A stretch of 64,000 nt of DNA. Source: Tigriopus japonicus. Lineage: Eukaryota > Arthropoda > Copepoda > Harpacticoida > Harpacticidae. The position numbers were made by a program, and so were the translations under genes. The stretch is taken from NCBI GenBank assembly GCA_010645155.1, contig JAAGOF010000287.1, forward strand, positions 233,894 to 297,893. Direction: 5' to 3'. The notes under the pieces were generated by a model. It made no database searches. It had not been told where the DNA came from and saw only the letters and a program-made list of their open reading frames with translations. Of this stretch, positions 27,311 through 38,969 are shown one piece after another (the stretch's first letter is position 1; every line of letters begins with the position of its first letter).

Positions 27311-27896
27311 ATGGTTCTCGACGAATATGCCTCGGAAGCCACCGACTTCGACGCTGATCACGCTTACAAGAGCACCCCCAAGGCGTCAAACTCGCACCAA
27401 CGCTCACATCGATGGAACCTAAGAGCTCGAAGTCTTGGCAGCAACCCTCCAGCAGCTTATGCTTCTGGCTATGGATCATATTCTGGAGGCTCTGGAGGTC
27501 GTCATGGAGGAAGTTATGGAGGAGGCAGTGGAGGCAGTGGAGCTGGACCAGGTTTTGGAGGCACGGCCAATTGCTGCTGTAATAACAATAATGGATTCAT
27601 GTCGGGGTTTCTGCAATCAGCATGCAGTCAGTTAGACTTTGGGATGTTGGCATTGTCAGGAGCGGCCTTTGGCCTTCTTTACACCGCTGTTACGATGAAT
27701 ATGAGGAAGCGGAAGAGGCGGAAGCGGTCTTTGAAGGCCAAAAAGGTCAAGGCTGCCAGTGAGGCCGAGGGAGACGATGAAGTGTATTTTGTGGTGGACG
27801 ACAGTGATGATGAGGGTGATTTGGAATATGTGCTTTTAAACGAGGATGAGTCGGAGAAAGGTGTTATGGATTCGGTGTTGGACATGCTTTTCACAG
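27311..27896 (+). CDS. Gly-rich single-pass membrane protein, exon 1 (member 1)
   Basis: 195 codons plus one base, ending at donor ACAG/GTACGA. Residues 50-84 are Gly/Ser-rich with Tyr and His; CCC is at 88-90; a hydrophobic helix spans about 110-130; a basic run of the RKRKRRKR type is at 132-139. Then comes an unusually long, strongly acidic region (151-183) not seen in the other members, and a closing segment SVLDMLFTG. The ATG at 27311 is the first in frame; the open frame runs further up without one. A candidate second exon starts at 28052 after TCTATTGCAG, giving about 15 residues (ends FQTPDFLT) before a stop at 28098; this is only a guess. It is separated from the other members by the protease gene on the opposite strand. 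Function unknown. Confidence 0.8.
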
Positions 27897-28201
27897 GTAC
27901 GATATTTTTTTAGATAAACTCGTCGTCACTTAAAAAGGGGTGCCCACCTAAAAGCGCCCTTTCCGTCAAAAATGATTTAATGAAACCATTAAGCAGACCT
28001 ACTTTGCATGAGAACTCCAAAAAATGGCATTGTGTTCACAATCTATTGCAGCTAGCCTTTCCGAAATTTGGTTTCAAACACCGGATTTTTTAACTTAATT
28101 TTTTCATAACTTTTAAAATTGACGAATAAGACAGGTGAATTTTGATTGCAAATTGTATTCGGTTGTACTTCAAACAAGTTCAGGGATGTCATAACGTGTT
28201 A
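27897..28201. other. Gap between member 1 and the protease gene
   Basis: The region lies between two gene ends that face each other. It contains the candidate last exon of member 1 (28052-28098, acceptor TCTATTGCAG). No clear AATAAA was seen for either gene. Confidence 0.4.
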
Positions 28202-31200
28202 TTAATACCAATCATCGTATCCCGAACCATCACCAGATCCACCTGAACCATCACCAGATCCGCCTGAACCATCACCAGATCCGCCTGAACCATCATCAGT
28301 AGGTTTTGGAGTGGTGGGTTTTGGAGTGGTGGGTTTCGGGGTGGTTGGAGTTGATCCAGTCTCGACCAGAATTGGTGCCACGCCGATCTAGCAGAAAAGT
28401 CATATGTCCATTATAATCCGTGTGGATCAAATGTTTGTCCATGCTCTTACATCTTCAATGTAGTTGCAGTTAACTCCTCGCTTCATCTTGAAGTATCCAC
28501 CCTCTCCCCAACTCGCTCCCCAAGAGTTCTTGATTTTCCAATACTTTACCCCGTTGTGAGTTCCATACCCCACAACGGTTACAGCGTGTCCTTGGGTAAA
28601 CGGGTCTTTGCTGAAGTGTAAAAGTTCAGTGCACTTGAGTGCATGTTCAGAAAACCTTTTTATTATTGGGCATGTCGTGTACTGTCATGGTTTTAGGCAT
28701 GAATGTCACAATCAGGCTGTTTTAAGCAATTGGAAAAAACCGGCATACGGTATGTCACATAGATGGCAATTTTGCTCACATTCCTTGGCCTCCCTCTATT
28801 GTTCTCAAAATTACTTTTATTCACTGTTAGAAAAGAGATGTGACAACTTGCGCCACCTGGTGGTAAAAACAACTCTGGGTGTTTTGGTGCAATTTTTGAC
28901 GTTGAGTTATGACCAAAAAACATGTTTCAATGAATGAGTCGTGTTTCAGCTCAAATAGAATTTATGAAGAAAGGGCAATTTTAGGCAAAAAACACAATTT
29001 TGACATCAAGTTCACGAGTATAGGTGTAAAATTAGAAAAATGTTCTACTGTTTTGCTTCTACTCAATAACTCATTTTTGAGCTTTGTTTGAGTCTTCTTG
29101 CTATGGTTTTCTGAACCAAAGGATAGAGGACATCATGAAAACGTTCTTGGAACTTTTCAACACTTACGGGCAAACGTCGATGATACCACCTCCATAATTC
29201 ATAATAGCTTTGCTGAGAGGGCTCCCATCGGCTCCAGTGGAAAAGGCAACCACAACAGCGCCATGTTTGGCCACCAAAGCCATCAAGCCTGCCTCTTTCG
29301 GTTGGTTCACTTCAACCAGTTGGCTAACCTATATTTGAGTAAATCAAGCTTCAAGCTTAGGAACAATTGTAATGGCAAATTTCCCTTACTTACCTTGACC
29401 CCAGTATTTAGATTGTCTGACTCGGGCAAGCAAACTGCAGATTGGACTTCTTTGTAGGGGTCTTTGGTCTCAGGGGGAATGCTACCTCCACGATTTTCGG
29501 TCAGATATTTGATGTACGGTTCGAGCCCTGCTCCGTCGCAACCACTAGCAGACCCACTGAAATTGGAACATTCGATAAAATACACCAATTTCAATGTAGC
29601 GACATATTTGAGTGGATTACTAGACTGCTGGATCGCAGACGACCACATGATTGATTGACAAAACAGAACAATAAACTAAAGAAGCTCTTGGGAGGGAAGC
29701 GTCAACTCGACGACATTGTTTGGCTTTGTTGAAGCATCTAATGTTTGCCATTGTTGTTCCCACTGTCAATCAAGAAGTTCATTTAAAAAAATAGGTTTTG
29801 CAATCAATTCACCCAGTCCTTGTAACGCAAAATAACATGTCTTCAAACCCTTGCATAGGTACCGTATTTTCCCGGTCAAAGGCCTGCATTTTTTTCTCTT
29901 TTAGTTCTGGAATTGTTTTTAGAAAATTCTGCTTTTTTAAAGCTTCATGCTAAAGCCACTATCGCTAGTGTTTTGACGACGCTTCTTCCCCATGAACTTC
30001 CGTACAATAAACCACTTTGCAGCCGGTCATTGTACTGTTTTACCAACCAAGCGGTCGATCGTCTGACATCCAGTAGTCCAGATGTCCAAAATGATGCTTA
30101 CTAATTGCCGGCGCAGTTCAAGAGGGTTTGTTCGGCCAAGTCCAGTGAGTTTGTCAAAGTGGGTTTCTTGATGAGCATGCCAGTTTCAATGCTGGCAACG
30201 GAAGCGAAAATGACGCAAGATCCGCAATTGCCTTGGTTCCTGACCCCAGTCAACTTGCTCGCAGGAGTATGAAACTCGGCAGGAGGGGCATCTCCTGACC
30301 TCATGAGTCGATCTAGATATCTCCTTGACGGTTCATTGATGGTGATTTCTTGACGGTTGTACCCTGTCCGCATTGCCGCATCGATTTTGAAACCTAATTT
30401 GAAAGTGAGAATTCTTTAGGGTTTGGAAGTTTAGGGTTTAGGGTTAGGGTTTTGGTTCTTTGGAAACCTTGTAGCTTTGATTTTTTTGGAGAAAACTGTT
30501 GTAATATTTGTCAGATATGTACGATCACATTTCTTGCCTTAACAATTTGTTGTAATAAGAATTCATCGGCAAAGTTGCAAATGCCTGCACTTTGAAATCG
30601 CTTCAAAGGGTTAAAACAATGTTCAAGCTCTTTTGGTTGAATTAAAGGAACAAGTGATGCATACGAAATAAATGGACAATTTTGAATGACATCTAGTTTG
30701 TCCTGTCATTTGGCTCAGTGTAATCGAACGAATTCAGCTGGAGATTCAGGAGCCAAAATGGCTAGGGATGTGTCAGAGTCGTCTCGAGACTAACCCTCCA
30801 AAAAACCTAATTAATATTCACGAGCCTAATTAGGCTTCTTCGTTTTGCAAATCAATCAAAACGAACGTTCCCTCACATGGCAGCAAACTTGAATTCTGAA
30901 ACCTCCCCAATCCCCACCTGAATTTTTCCGACTACACTCATCCATTCTAAAAGGGCCAATCAGTGTTGAGTTAGGATGTGGGGTTGAGTTGTGATGTTCG
31001 AATTGGCCTTAAGATAATACGTATAAGAACAACAGAATGATATCCTGATATTACAAATCTCAAAAAACCGTTGTGCAACTTGGCCTAAGATTGCGTGTTG
31101 ACATGAATTAGATAGTCCAAAGGTTATAATGTAGACGTGATTATGGTGCTTGGACAATAATTTTCAAAGGGTCGTCAATTTTCCATATTTCAAGTTTTTT

Positions 31201-31699
31201 ACTTCGAAAGTACTCACCCGTTCGATTGGCCAAGGCTTTTGTTCCTTCGATGGAAAGAGCAGTAGGTTTTGCGAAAAAGGTAGACTTAGAGCTTCTAAAC
31301 GCCTCATTTTGCTCCTTAATAAAGGCAGCAGCTTCTTTCAAATTCTCAGCTCGTTCTTCTTCGGTTAAAAACTCAAAGTCGTCGTCTTCCCAATCGTCCT
31401 CGGGAATCAATTGTTTGTACATATCCTCGTCCAAGTCGTCAAAGTCCCTCACATCGTTCATGTCAATTTCTGAGTAGTCATAGTCATCTTCGTCAAAATG
31501 AAGATAATCGCAATCATCGTGGTCCAAGTCATGGATGTCCTCATCAGGATCATAGGACGGATATGCCATAGCTGTAATTGAGAGAGTAATGTAATAATCG
31601 AAAACATTTGATGTTTCCACATCGTTTATTGTATTGTAAAATATACTTACCAAGAGTTGCCACAGCAGCGAAGATGAGACTAAGACATTGAAACCTCAT
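28202..31699 (-). CDS. Papain-family (C1A) cysteine protease precursor
   Basis: Seven exons on the minus strand: 31699-31651, 31571-31218, 30393-30102, 29556-29394, 29328-29168, 28610-28451, 28387-28202, all GT/AG and in phase, 454 residues. Signal peptide 1-18 ([19 protein letters not shown]). A very acidic stretch (about 20-85) is followed by an inhibitor-like prosegment with [18 protein letters not shown], reminiscent of I29. Mature domain from about residue 170: Gln188 and catalytic Cys194 in QGNCGSC, SEQ-like DLAEQ, GCDGAG in place of the usual GCNGG, His348 in [10 protein letters not shown], Asn368 in KIKNSWG. The residue after the catalytic Cys is Val, not the usual Trp. The last exon adds a tail: three Thr-Thr-Pro-Lys-Pro repeats, then Asp-Gly-Ser-Gly-Gly-Ser-Gly repeats, ending YDDWY. 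A secreted or lysosomal endopeptidase is expected. Confidence 0.92.
30419..30462. repeat. Short telomere-like repeat in a protease intron
   Basis: Several TTTAGGG/TTAGGG words in a row (GTTTAGGGTTTAGGGTTAGG and neighbours) within intron 2 of the minus-strand protease. Too short to be more than a simple-sequence tract. Confidence 0.4.
30714..30947. mobile_element. MITE family 1, copy 2 (diverged)
   Basis: The left arm GTGTAATCGAACGAATTCAG and GCCAAAATGGCTAGG match the ends of 2726-2999. The right arm, ending CTACACTCATCCATTC, is more eroded. It lies in intron 2 of the protease gene. Confidence 0.65.
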
Positions 31700-31725
31700 T
31701 GTTAGCAGCTCGTTTCCTATGAGAT

Positions 31726-31759
31726 ACTGACCTTTTCCAAGAAAAGCTCCTATTTTATA
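31726..31759 (-). promoter_or_regulatory. TATA box and initiator of the protease gene
   Basis: On the minus strand TATAAAATA (31759-31751) is followed about 31 bases later by an arthropod-type initiator TCAGT (31730-31726). This places transcription start near 31728 and leaves a 5' leader of about 28 bases before the ATG at 31699. Confidence 0.7.
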
Positions 31760-33184
31760 CATATATTCATAATAACAATATGAAAATGTGGCAGATCCAA
31801 AAAAAAGATTGTTAACAATCTCTCTTTTCACGATGTTCCATAGGATATTTGCAGACACAATAAATTGAGTCATTAAAGACGATATTTGTACCTTAGAAAA
31901 GACAGGATTTGCTTTTTTGATTAGATCAAGATCACTGAATTTCCTGGAGTGGCATTGTGGCAGGCTTGTAATGAGGGTTATGGTTTCCATTAAGATCAAA
32001 TCAATTGCACTCTTTTGCAAATACGAGACCTTGTGTGGACTTGGCGCACTCCTTATTTCAAGTCTCAGCTCCATTAAATAGCGGCAAGAAAATTATTCTT
32101 ACTCAACTCAAAGCTGCATAGTCAAGAGAATGTCGAATGAAAGAGCTTAACCTTTTGTGGTAAATCATAGATCAGATATTTTATCACTCTTGACTTAAAT
32201 CCAACAGAACGCTATTTTAAGCCACAACATGACATTTTTCTACATCGAATGACATCCATTGTATCGATTACTAATCCGAAACGTCTTTAGCTAAAAAGGC
32301 TAGCTGACACTTAGCTCTGAGAGAGCATAACTCTAGATCCGACATTAGATTAACATGAAAATTGAAATATGTAGTCCATTCAATCCAAGCAAAAGAACGC
32401 AGAATTTGCTCAAAAACGTAAATGAGTTGTTTCTTCTAGAAATCATGGTTCGCATCACTAGCCTCCCACTCCAGAAAATTCAGTGCTTCATGCTTAGGTG
32501 CAATTCTCATTGAGAAGTGAAGCAAAGGAGATTTCTTCCTTTTACGTATTTTCCCGTTCTTGGAACAAAGAAGAAAAGTCTCCTTTCAATGAGAGCAAGA
32601 ACACCCATCAAGCTTCGTCTTCATCTTTGTAAAAAAAAAATGTCTCTTTTGCTTCACATTCAAGCCAGAATTGCACCTTTCATTTGACAAAAAAAAACCG
32701 ACAGCTCTCTCTCTCTCTCTATTTGCAAATCTTTTGTTGAGACGTGGTACCAAACGTATTAATAATTTTTATTAGTGGCCAGCTCGACACGAGAAACATC
32801 TGAGACAAAAATTTTGTATGATCAAATGGAAGGATCTATCATTATCCCAGTACCTGAGAAGCAACAAATAAAAGAATATCTTTAAGCTAAGTTAACTTCT
32901 ACAAGGTTACATCCATTTTATTGCTGTGATTCTCAAGCAGAAATATTTGGGTAAAAACTAGCACTTACTAAAAAATGCATGCCTCATTAGAGGGTGCCAG
33001 GTTTTTTGTTCTATCACATCCAATCTAACAGTTATTTAGCACGTCGTTTTCAGACGTTTAATGTAATTGCTTATTGTATATTCCACTCCAACACCAAGGA
33101 GGGGATCAAGGAGTATACGGATTGGGAGCATTGAGTTCTATTAATACTAGAGGGAGTGTAAGCCTAAAAATGTGTCTCCGGTCG

Positions 33185-33541
33185 CAAACTGTTGAGCGGA
33201 CAAAAGTGCGGTATCATTTGAAATATGTGACCAGGCAAATTACAACCATGCAATTGATGAATCAAAGATGGAATTAAGTAATGTTTTTGGTATTTTTTCC
33301 TATTGCTAGTGGTTACTTTCTCGAAAGAACGGAAGACGTTACAAGGTGACCATGTCTTGGATTTGAATACTACAACTTTAAAAGTTACTGATGGGGAAAA
33401 TACCAATTTACCTTTTCGCGTCATGTATCATTAATCCAATACAAATATGGACAAAAATTAACTTGTAGCTTCAAAAACGAGTTTTAAAAAGTTGGTGTTG
33501 ATTCGCATGTTTGGTCACACTAACTGTCCGCTCAACAGTTG
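33185..33541. mobile_element. Inverted-repeat element
   Basis: Ends CAAACTGTTGAGCGGACA and TGTCCGCTCAACAGTTG are inverted copies about 357 bp apart. The left arm plus 30 bases beyond it recurs, inverted, at about 16490-16530 (CCGCACTTTTGTCCACTCAA), so the element or its end is dispersed. Confidence 0.55.
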
Positions 33542-33649
33542 TAAGGGCGACATTTTCCTCATCAATTCAACGCATTCCGCCCCGCTTGCCCAATCAGCCT
33601 GACTAATCCTTGCACGCTTTTTAGTGATTTATAAGTAATCTAAGATTGG

Positions 33650-33815
33650 GAGGGAAGGAGAAGGGGAACAAGGCGTTAATTGCATTTCTGAACTTCCTCA
33701 TTGACGATATCTCCCGCATTTCTTGCGGTAAGCGGTTCCACGACGACCCCGAACGTTCCGAGAAGGCATTTTTTCGGGCAAGAATTCGAGCTGGAGGCGT
33801 CCATAAGTCAATGCC
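33650..33815 (-). pseudogene. Non-LTR retrotransposon relic (ORF C-terminus)
   Basis: The minus-strand translation holds ARKNAFSERSGSSWNRLPQE followed by MREISSMRKFRNAI. This fits the C-terminal pattern of non-LTR reverse-transcriptase ORFs (F-x-x-R-x-x-x-x-W-N-x-L-P, then F-K/R). Only the last 50 or so codons survive. Classified by pattern only. Confidence 0.5.
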
Positions 33816-35770
33816 TTAGAAAAGGGTACACTACGTATTTCCAAATACGTACAAAGTGGGTTTCACATGTATAACATATTTACTAGATTTGCTATTCAGC
33901 TTTATGTGTTTCAAACTCAAAGACTTTGTCCAAGAATAACTCAGAAATTCATCAAGAAATTTTAAAATTTTGATTTAAGTCAAACGAAAGGGGTCTAGCT
34001 AGACCTCACAGAAGTCATGTTTTAATTTTCAATTCAATCGAACCAAGGAATCAAATGTTAAGGGTCTTTCAAGTTCAGGGACGAGCAGGCACAAACTGAA
34101 CGATTCAATCCTCTCGTTGCAAAATCTTGCAAGAAGAGGTCTAACGAGTTCTTTTTGTATTTGCCTGAACATTAAATACGCATAACTTTTTTACTCTTTA
34201 GGTCAACTGAGCTGAAAATTGGCAGACAAATGGTAGACATAAAATACAAAGTTTTAACTTTCTATCGCCCTCCAGTAATAATGTGGTCCAAGGCCAAACT
34301 GAAAGATAACTCACCAATAAGTACGCTTTTTTAATGCCTTGATATCAAAATGACTATTCAACCTTTTGAAAGCAGGCGTTTTTTAAGTTTTTCCAGGATA
34401 TGATTATTCTAAAATTTATCGCTAAAAATGTAATACCTTTTTTGACCTCTGGACAGCTAAAAAGGCGAAAAAAGAGTGAAACGGTCAAAAAATTGTTTCG
34501 CTAAAAGTGAATGCATCAAAATTTGCCATTTTTTGCGGTCATCAAGTACTATTAAGGGAGCTTGAAAGATGTCCACTTACAAAGCCACAAGGAATTGTCA
34601 TAATTCAATTTTTCATTTTGTGCATTTTTGACTTAATATTCATTATTAAAATGTAATTCCATACAAATAGGAAAGTATAAAACCCTGCACAGGCTCTTGA
34701 AATCGCTCTCCCTGCCAAAATATGTTGTCTTGTTAATGAACTTTGTTTTTTGCTTTTTGGAATCAAATGGTCATACAATTTCCTTGCTGTGACAATGGAA
34801 GACAAATCCCAGACCATAAACTTTGAGTTTTTATGAGAAGAATATTCAAGAACACTCTTCCTGCCTTGGAAAAGCCATCTTTTATTGTTTCACGCCTTTT
34901 TATTATTCACCTTCTTTTTTATTATTAGAATACCTCCACCATTTCGCAGGGCTTTATTTCATCGATTTAACATACACGACTTAAAATCGTTGATCTTTTC
35001 TGGTGTGATGTTCAAATTAAGCAACGTGTTTTGCGTGCTAGATGTGAAAATTAAGCCCTTACTTTACGATCTAGTCATTTGTTAACCATGCGATTTCACC
35101 CGAAATCGTACTTTCAAAAGTCAGGTTAGGGATCAACTCGGAAAAGCGACGTGCCATTCAGAAACCGGAGACTCACTCAAGGTGTCCGACGTGTATGTCA
35201 ATATGCAGAAAAAGGGTGTTTGTAGGAAGTGATTGGCGACTAGATGGAAAGCAACCGCCATTTTCACCATGATTCGCCAAAAGCGCATCCAGAGATTGGT
35301 GGTCACTCCTCTGTTTCTGGACTCTCCTCTTGATGGATTCATTCGTGTGGAGGGAGGAACAATGCCTCGTACATCACAAAGAGATCAGGCAAACACCCAC
35401 CTACCAACAACTCTCCTCTTGCTTGGCGATTGGAGAATTCATGACTGTTCAAATTTGCATCTTATCGCGTAACGGGGTTGATTCCTACCAAAAGAAACAC
35501 TGAGATGATTAGTCCAATCGATTGTTATCAAGGGATTATCTTAAAAAGAACATAGAGCTATGTTCCAATTCGATTGTAAGGAGGTGTTAAGGGATAAAGT
35601 TCAGCACATTATGATCAAAGGAGATGCTAGAAGTGATGAATTTTTCAAAGTGATTCCGGGTGCTCTTACAAGTTTCGTTATTCTGGAAAAGCGCTAAATC
35701 GACACCAATCATCCTTTGTCTCTCTCATTGTGATGGCCCTGTAACCTGGTTTCACCCGTCTTGCTTTAAT

Positions 35771-35810
35771 TTTAAATACATGAGAGCGTGATTATTCCGA
35801 TCAGTCAGTC
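35771..35810 (+). promoter_or_regulatory. Putative TATA/Inr promoter before member 2
   Basis: TTTAAATA at 35771-35778 is followed 30 bases later by TCAGTCAGTC (35801-35810), an initiator match. The first ATG of member 2 is about 165 bases downstream. No equally clear pair was seen in front of most other members. Confidence 0.45.
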
Positions 35811-35967
35811 TTTGGTTCTCGAAGTGGTGTGATCTCTTGCTAAACAAGTCTGTTGCCTTTCAATTTTCAACTTTGTTCCCATCTCAGTGTAAGGCATCCA
35901 GAGCTTTGCTTTAGCACTTAGTAAGCCACCCACAGCGCCCCTAGCGAGAAAAGCAGGAACAAACGAA

Positions 35968-36424
35968 ATGACAGGGGGGAGCAGTGAGACCCTAGAGTAT
36001 GCTGACTACGTCCATGAATCAACTAGCAACTCAGTTGACTCCACCCACTATCCAAACACCTATTACGCTCATCCCAGAGCCAAAAAATCCAAGCCCAGAG
36101 CTATGGGGTTTGCTCCAAGACAAGCTTATGCCACAGAATACGCCTCCTACTCTGGGGGTGGCAAGGGCAAAGGTGGCCATGGTGGAGGAGGTCATGGCGG
36201 TGGTTGCTGTTGTCAAGACCACCAAGATGGCTATGGAGGCGGATGTGGGGACAGTAGTCAGCTGAATTTAGGGTTCCTGGCGGCTGGGGCAACTGCCTTC
36301 TATTTACTCTTCACCGCAATTACCATGATGACCAGGCGAAAAAGGGCGTCGGAGCCGTCCATTTTGGCAGGCAGTTACGGGTTTGAGCAACTTGGACAAA
36401 TTGTGGAGGACATTATTCTGACAG
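35968..36424 (+). CDS. Gly/His-rich single-pass membrane protein, exon 1 (member 2)
   Basis: 152 codons plus one base, ending at ACAG/GTAGGC. Polar, Ser/Thr/Tyr-rich start; Gly/His/Lys-rich 63-79; CCC at 80-82 and a further Cys at 93; helix about 100-121 (LGFLAAGATAFYLLFTAITM); RRKR at 123-126; tail ending QLGQIVEDIILTG. A well-formed acceptor (CTTCCTGCTCCTGTCTGTACACAG is pyrimidine-rich; AG at 36480-36481) could start a short second exon of 15 residues to a stop at 36528. Its helix closely resembles members 3 and 4, and together the three make a compact subgroup in 1.3 kb. Confidence 0.82.
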
Positions 36425-36616
36425 GTAGGCTCTCACTCTTCAAGTATTTGTGATCGCCTTCCTGCTCCTGTCTGTACACAGCTTTGGCCACTCAAGGTTG
36501 CTCAAACCTGTACCTGAATGTAATTTAGTGCTAAAGCAAGCCTCTAAGTGCACATTTCCATTCTTTCAAGTGTCAAGGTTGTTATTATTACCCAGGACGT
36601 TCCCAGCAATAAAGAA

Positions 36617-36875
36617 ATGTCCAGAAGTACTGCCACTGACCTCCTTGGGCTGGGATCTGGGTCTGGTTATGGTGGTGGATATGGAGGCGGCGGATATGGC
36701 TGTGGTTGCCAAAATGACAATTTTGATCTTGGACTTTTGGCTGCCGCTGGTGCAGCCTTTTTTGCCCTCTATACAGCTATCACAATGATGATGCGACGAA
36801 AAAAAAGAGACACTGCAGTTGATTTAACTTTCTTGGATCGATTGGGAGACATTGCTTATGACACCGTATTTGAAG
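36617..36875 (+). CDS. Gly/Tyr-rich single-pass membrane protein, exon 1 (member 3)
   Basis: 86 codons plus one base, ending at GAAG/GTAGGT. One of the smallest members: MSRSTATDLLGLGSG start, Gly/Tyr repeat 14-28, CGC 29-31, helix about 37-59 (FDLGLLAAAGAAFFALYTAI), RRKKR at 60-64, end LGDIAYDTVFEG. A strong acceptor-like site (TTTCCATTCTTTCAAG) ends at 36570, 46 bases before the ATG. Only 192 bases separate it from the donor of member 2 and 128 from the ATG of member 4, so there is little room for a separate promoter. A possible second exon from 36962 would add about nine residues; weak. Confidence 0.82.
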
Positions 36876-37003
36876 GTAGGTCTGGACATTACCTTTTTAG
36901 TTAGTTAAGTGCCGTGAAGATCCCTTAGCCCCATATGAAGTCTTCTTAAAGAGGGTACCAGGTGCTAAAGCAAAGGTTCAACAAATTTGATAGACATAGT
37001 ATA

Positions 37004-37283
37004 ATGGCTAGACAAGCCGCTAATGACCTCCTTGGACTGGGATCGGACTCTGGTTACGGAGGTGGACATTCCGGCGGGGGAGGTTATGGCTGTGGTTGCA
37101 AAGACAGCGGCTTCGGAAACTTTGACTTGGGTCTCCTAGCTGCGGGAAGTGTGGCTTTTTTGGCCCTCTATACGGCCATCACCATGATGACACGAAGGAA
37201 AAAGAGATCCATTTCTCTGCAAGGGGGCGTTGAGGATGTTGAGGAGTCAACTCAAGAATGGGTCCACGATATTCTCTTTCAAG
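37004..37283 (+). CDS. Gly/Tyr-rich single-pass membrane protein, exon 1 (member 4)
   Basis: 93 codons plus one base, ending at CAAG/GTAGGG. Close paralogue of member 3: both have the start motif ANDLLGLGS / ATDLLGLGS, CGC (30-32 here), helix about 41-62 (FDLGLLAAGSVAFLALYTAI), RRKKRS at 64-69 and an end motif WVHDILFQG. A downstream frame from 37340 (acceptor TTTTTGTCCGAATGCTTAG) is open to a stop at 37527 and would add about 62 residues in the correct phase. Its composition does not resemble the other candidate tails, so I regard it as possible only. Confidence 0.82.
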
Positions 37284-38463
37284 GTAGGGTATTGTACATA
37301 AATTCCCATTCGCTCTTTGCTTTTTGTCCGAATGCTTAGAAAATGATACTAATAAAAAACACTGCAACGGCAAAAGAAAGAGTTTTGACGAAATGAGGCG
37401 AAAAAGTGCGTTTATTGCGAAGTACATCCATTCTCTGTGTGTCTGTGTGTTCTCTTCATCAAAGGCGTATCACAATCGTCAATTTCTGATCAAAACTGAG
37501 AGTGCGATCAGTCTAATAAATCATTGATTTAGGGGAAACTCAAGTAAGGAAGCTAAATTGGAACACCACCGGTGACAGTCGGCGTTGGTGTTGTGTTGCT
37601 CACTTCCATGGATCCAATGAACACGCGAAATTATTGCCAAACTAATTGCCTTTGTACGTTCGCCAAAATTCTGTTCGAATATTTTGACAACTTCTGATTA
37701 TTTAGGTTCGTTTTTCAATCATGTAATGTTTACTTAGATTTTAACCTGGAAACACGCCCCCAAATGAACTCTTTACTTTTGTGAAAAGAGTGACGAGAAT
37801 TTAAGGGAAAAAGGTTATGAAGATGTGTTTTCTGCATCCGAGAACGAAAGAAATCGAGAGGATTGCAAGCCACCGATGTGCTTGAAGGGCGTGCTGTTGT
37901 TGTTCTGAGGACCATGGAATGTTGCAAAGATAGAAGACAACATCTCAAAAGCATATCAAGTCTTTGCCGTCCAAAAACAAGCACAAACATAGACAAAACC
38001 AACTCTTCAACAAACCTCTATCAAGAGACAAGGTCCTTCAAAGCTTCATGAACTGGAGAATGGTTTTTTGCAATTGTTCATTACTTCTGTTCACGGTGCG
38101 TGTCTCTCCTCTGACAAAGATGGCCTACTATCTGTGGTCACACCTAAAGATTCTGGGGCGATCCTGTGCACTGCCCGAAAGGTTTGTTAAGCTTTGAAAT
38201 TCTCGGTTCGAGCATCGGAATTGTCAGTATTGATTCTTGTTTCATCCAAGATCCTCCTCCTACCGCTCTTTTTAAAAGTCCTCGCAGTCTTTGGTGCCGC
38301 CAAATTTCAACGCCTTGTACCCCAAAATAAGGTTTCATTGGACAGGCCAAGTTTTTGGATGTGTCAAAAATAGCCGTTGTTGCGAGTTCTCAAACTGAAC
38401 CCAGTAACACATTGATTCTTAACTTGAATACTTGCTCATAAAACACCAAAAAAGTGTGAAAAA
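37284..38463. other. Spacer between members 4 and 5
   Basis: Contains the candidate second exon of member 4 (37340-37527). The rest shows no coding region that I can support. Confidence 0.4.
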
Positions 38464-38836
38464 ATGAATTCCATCAGAAAGGGACTTCGTGCTTTTGGGG
38501 CCGCTGCAGCAGGTCGTCAAGATACGGCAGACAGTAATCACGTAACCTCGTCGGTGGCCGGTTCGTACGCCTCTGGCTACGGTCATGGCCACCATTCCGG
38601 TTATGGTTGTTGCTGTTGTGATAAAAAAGAGGACGATGATGGCGGACTTTTGGATGATCAAGAGTTCTTGGCCCTTTTGGGCCTAGGTGCAGCTGCAGTT
38701 CTTTTCTTGAATATGGCCATTACCATGGCAGCGGCAACCCGACGAAGACGCAAGCGTAGCTACCCCAATGAAGCATTTGAGAATGATCCCGCTTGGCCCC
38801 AAATGATGGACCCCTTCTGGGAGACAATCCAAGCAG
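38464..38836 (+). CDS. Cys4 single-pass membrane protein, exon 1 (member 5)
   Basis: 124 codons plus one base, ending at GCAG/GTAGGC. Ala-rich start, Gly/His/Tyr stretch 33-48, four cysteines in a row at 49-52, an acidic run (KKEDDDGG), helix about 68-90 (FLALLGLGAAAVLFLNMAIT), basic run ATRRRRKRS at 91-99, closing PFWETIQAG. The start is the first ATG in frame. The donor is only 133 bases before the ATG of member 6, and no convincing short terminal exon was found there. An acceptor at 38952 would instead continue in frame into member 6. Confidence 0.82.
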
Positions 38837-38969
38837 GTAGGCGTTTCTTCCATTTTTATTCAAAGGCTGAATGGCCATACGGCGTAAGATTACTTGAGGT
38901 TTTCTCGCAACCTATTATTGACACATCTGAAATACTGTTCGGGGGCTATCAGAACCAAGCATACAAACC

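Larger units (their letters stand above)
31760..35967. other. Intergenic region between protease and family array
   Basis: No gene could be supported upstream of the protease promoter. Contents: a (CT)n tract at about 32704-32720, an inverted-repeat element at 33185-33541, a retrotransposon relic at 33650-33815, and a likely promoter for member 2 at 35771-35810. The rest is AT-rich DNA with only short frames. Confidence 0.5.

Noticed and set aside
28225..28290. Direct repeats resembling a small tandem or CRISPR-like array
   Set aside because: They code for the DGSGGSG repeats in the protease tail; ordinary coding repeats in a eukaryote.
31550..32074. 174-codon minus-strand frame over the protease promoter
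   Set aside because: It overlaps the signal-peptide exon in another frame and crosses the TATA/Inr pair; a by-product.
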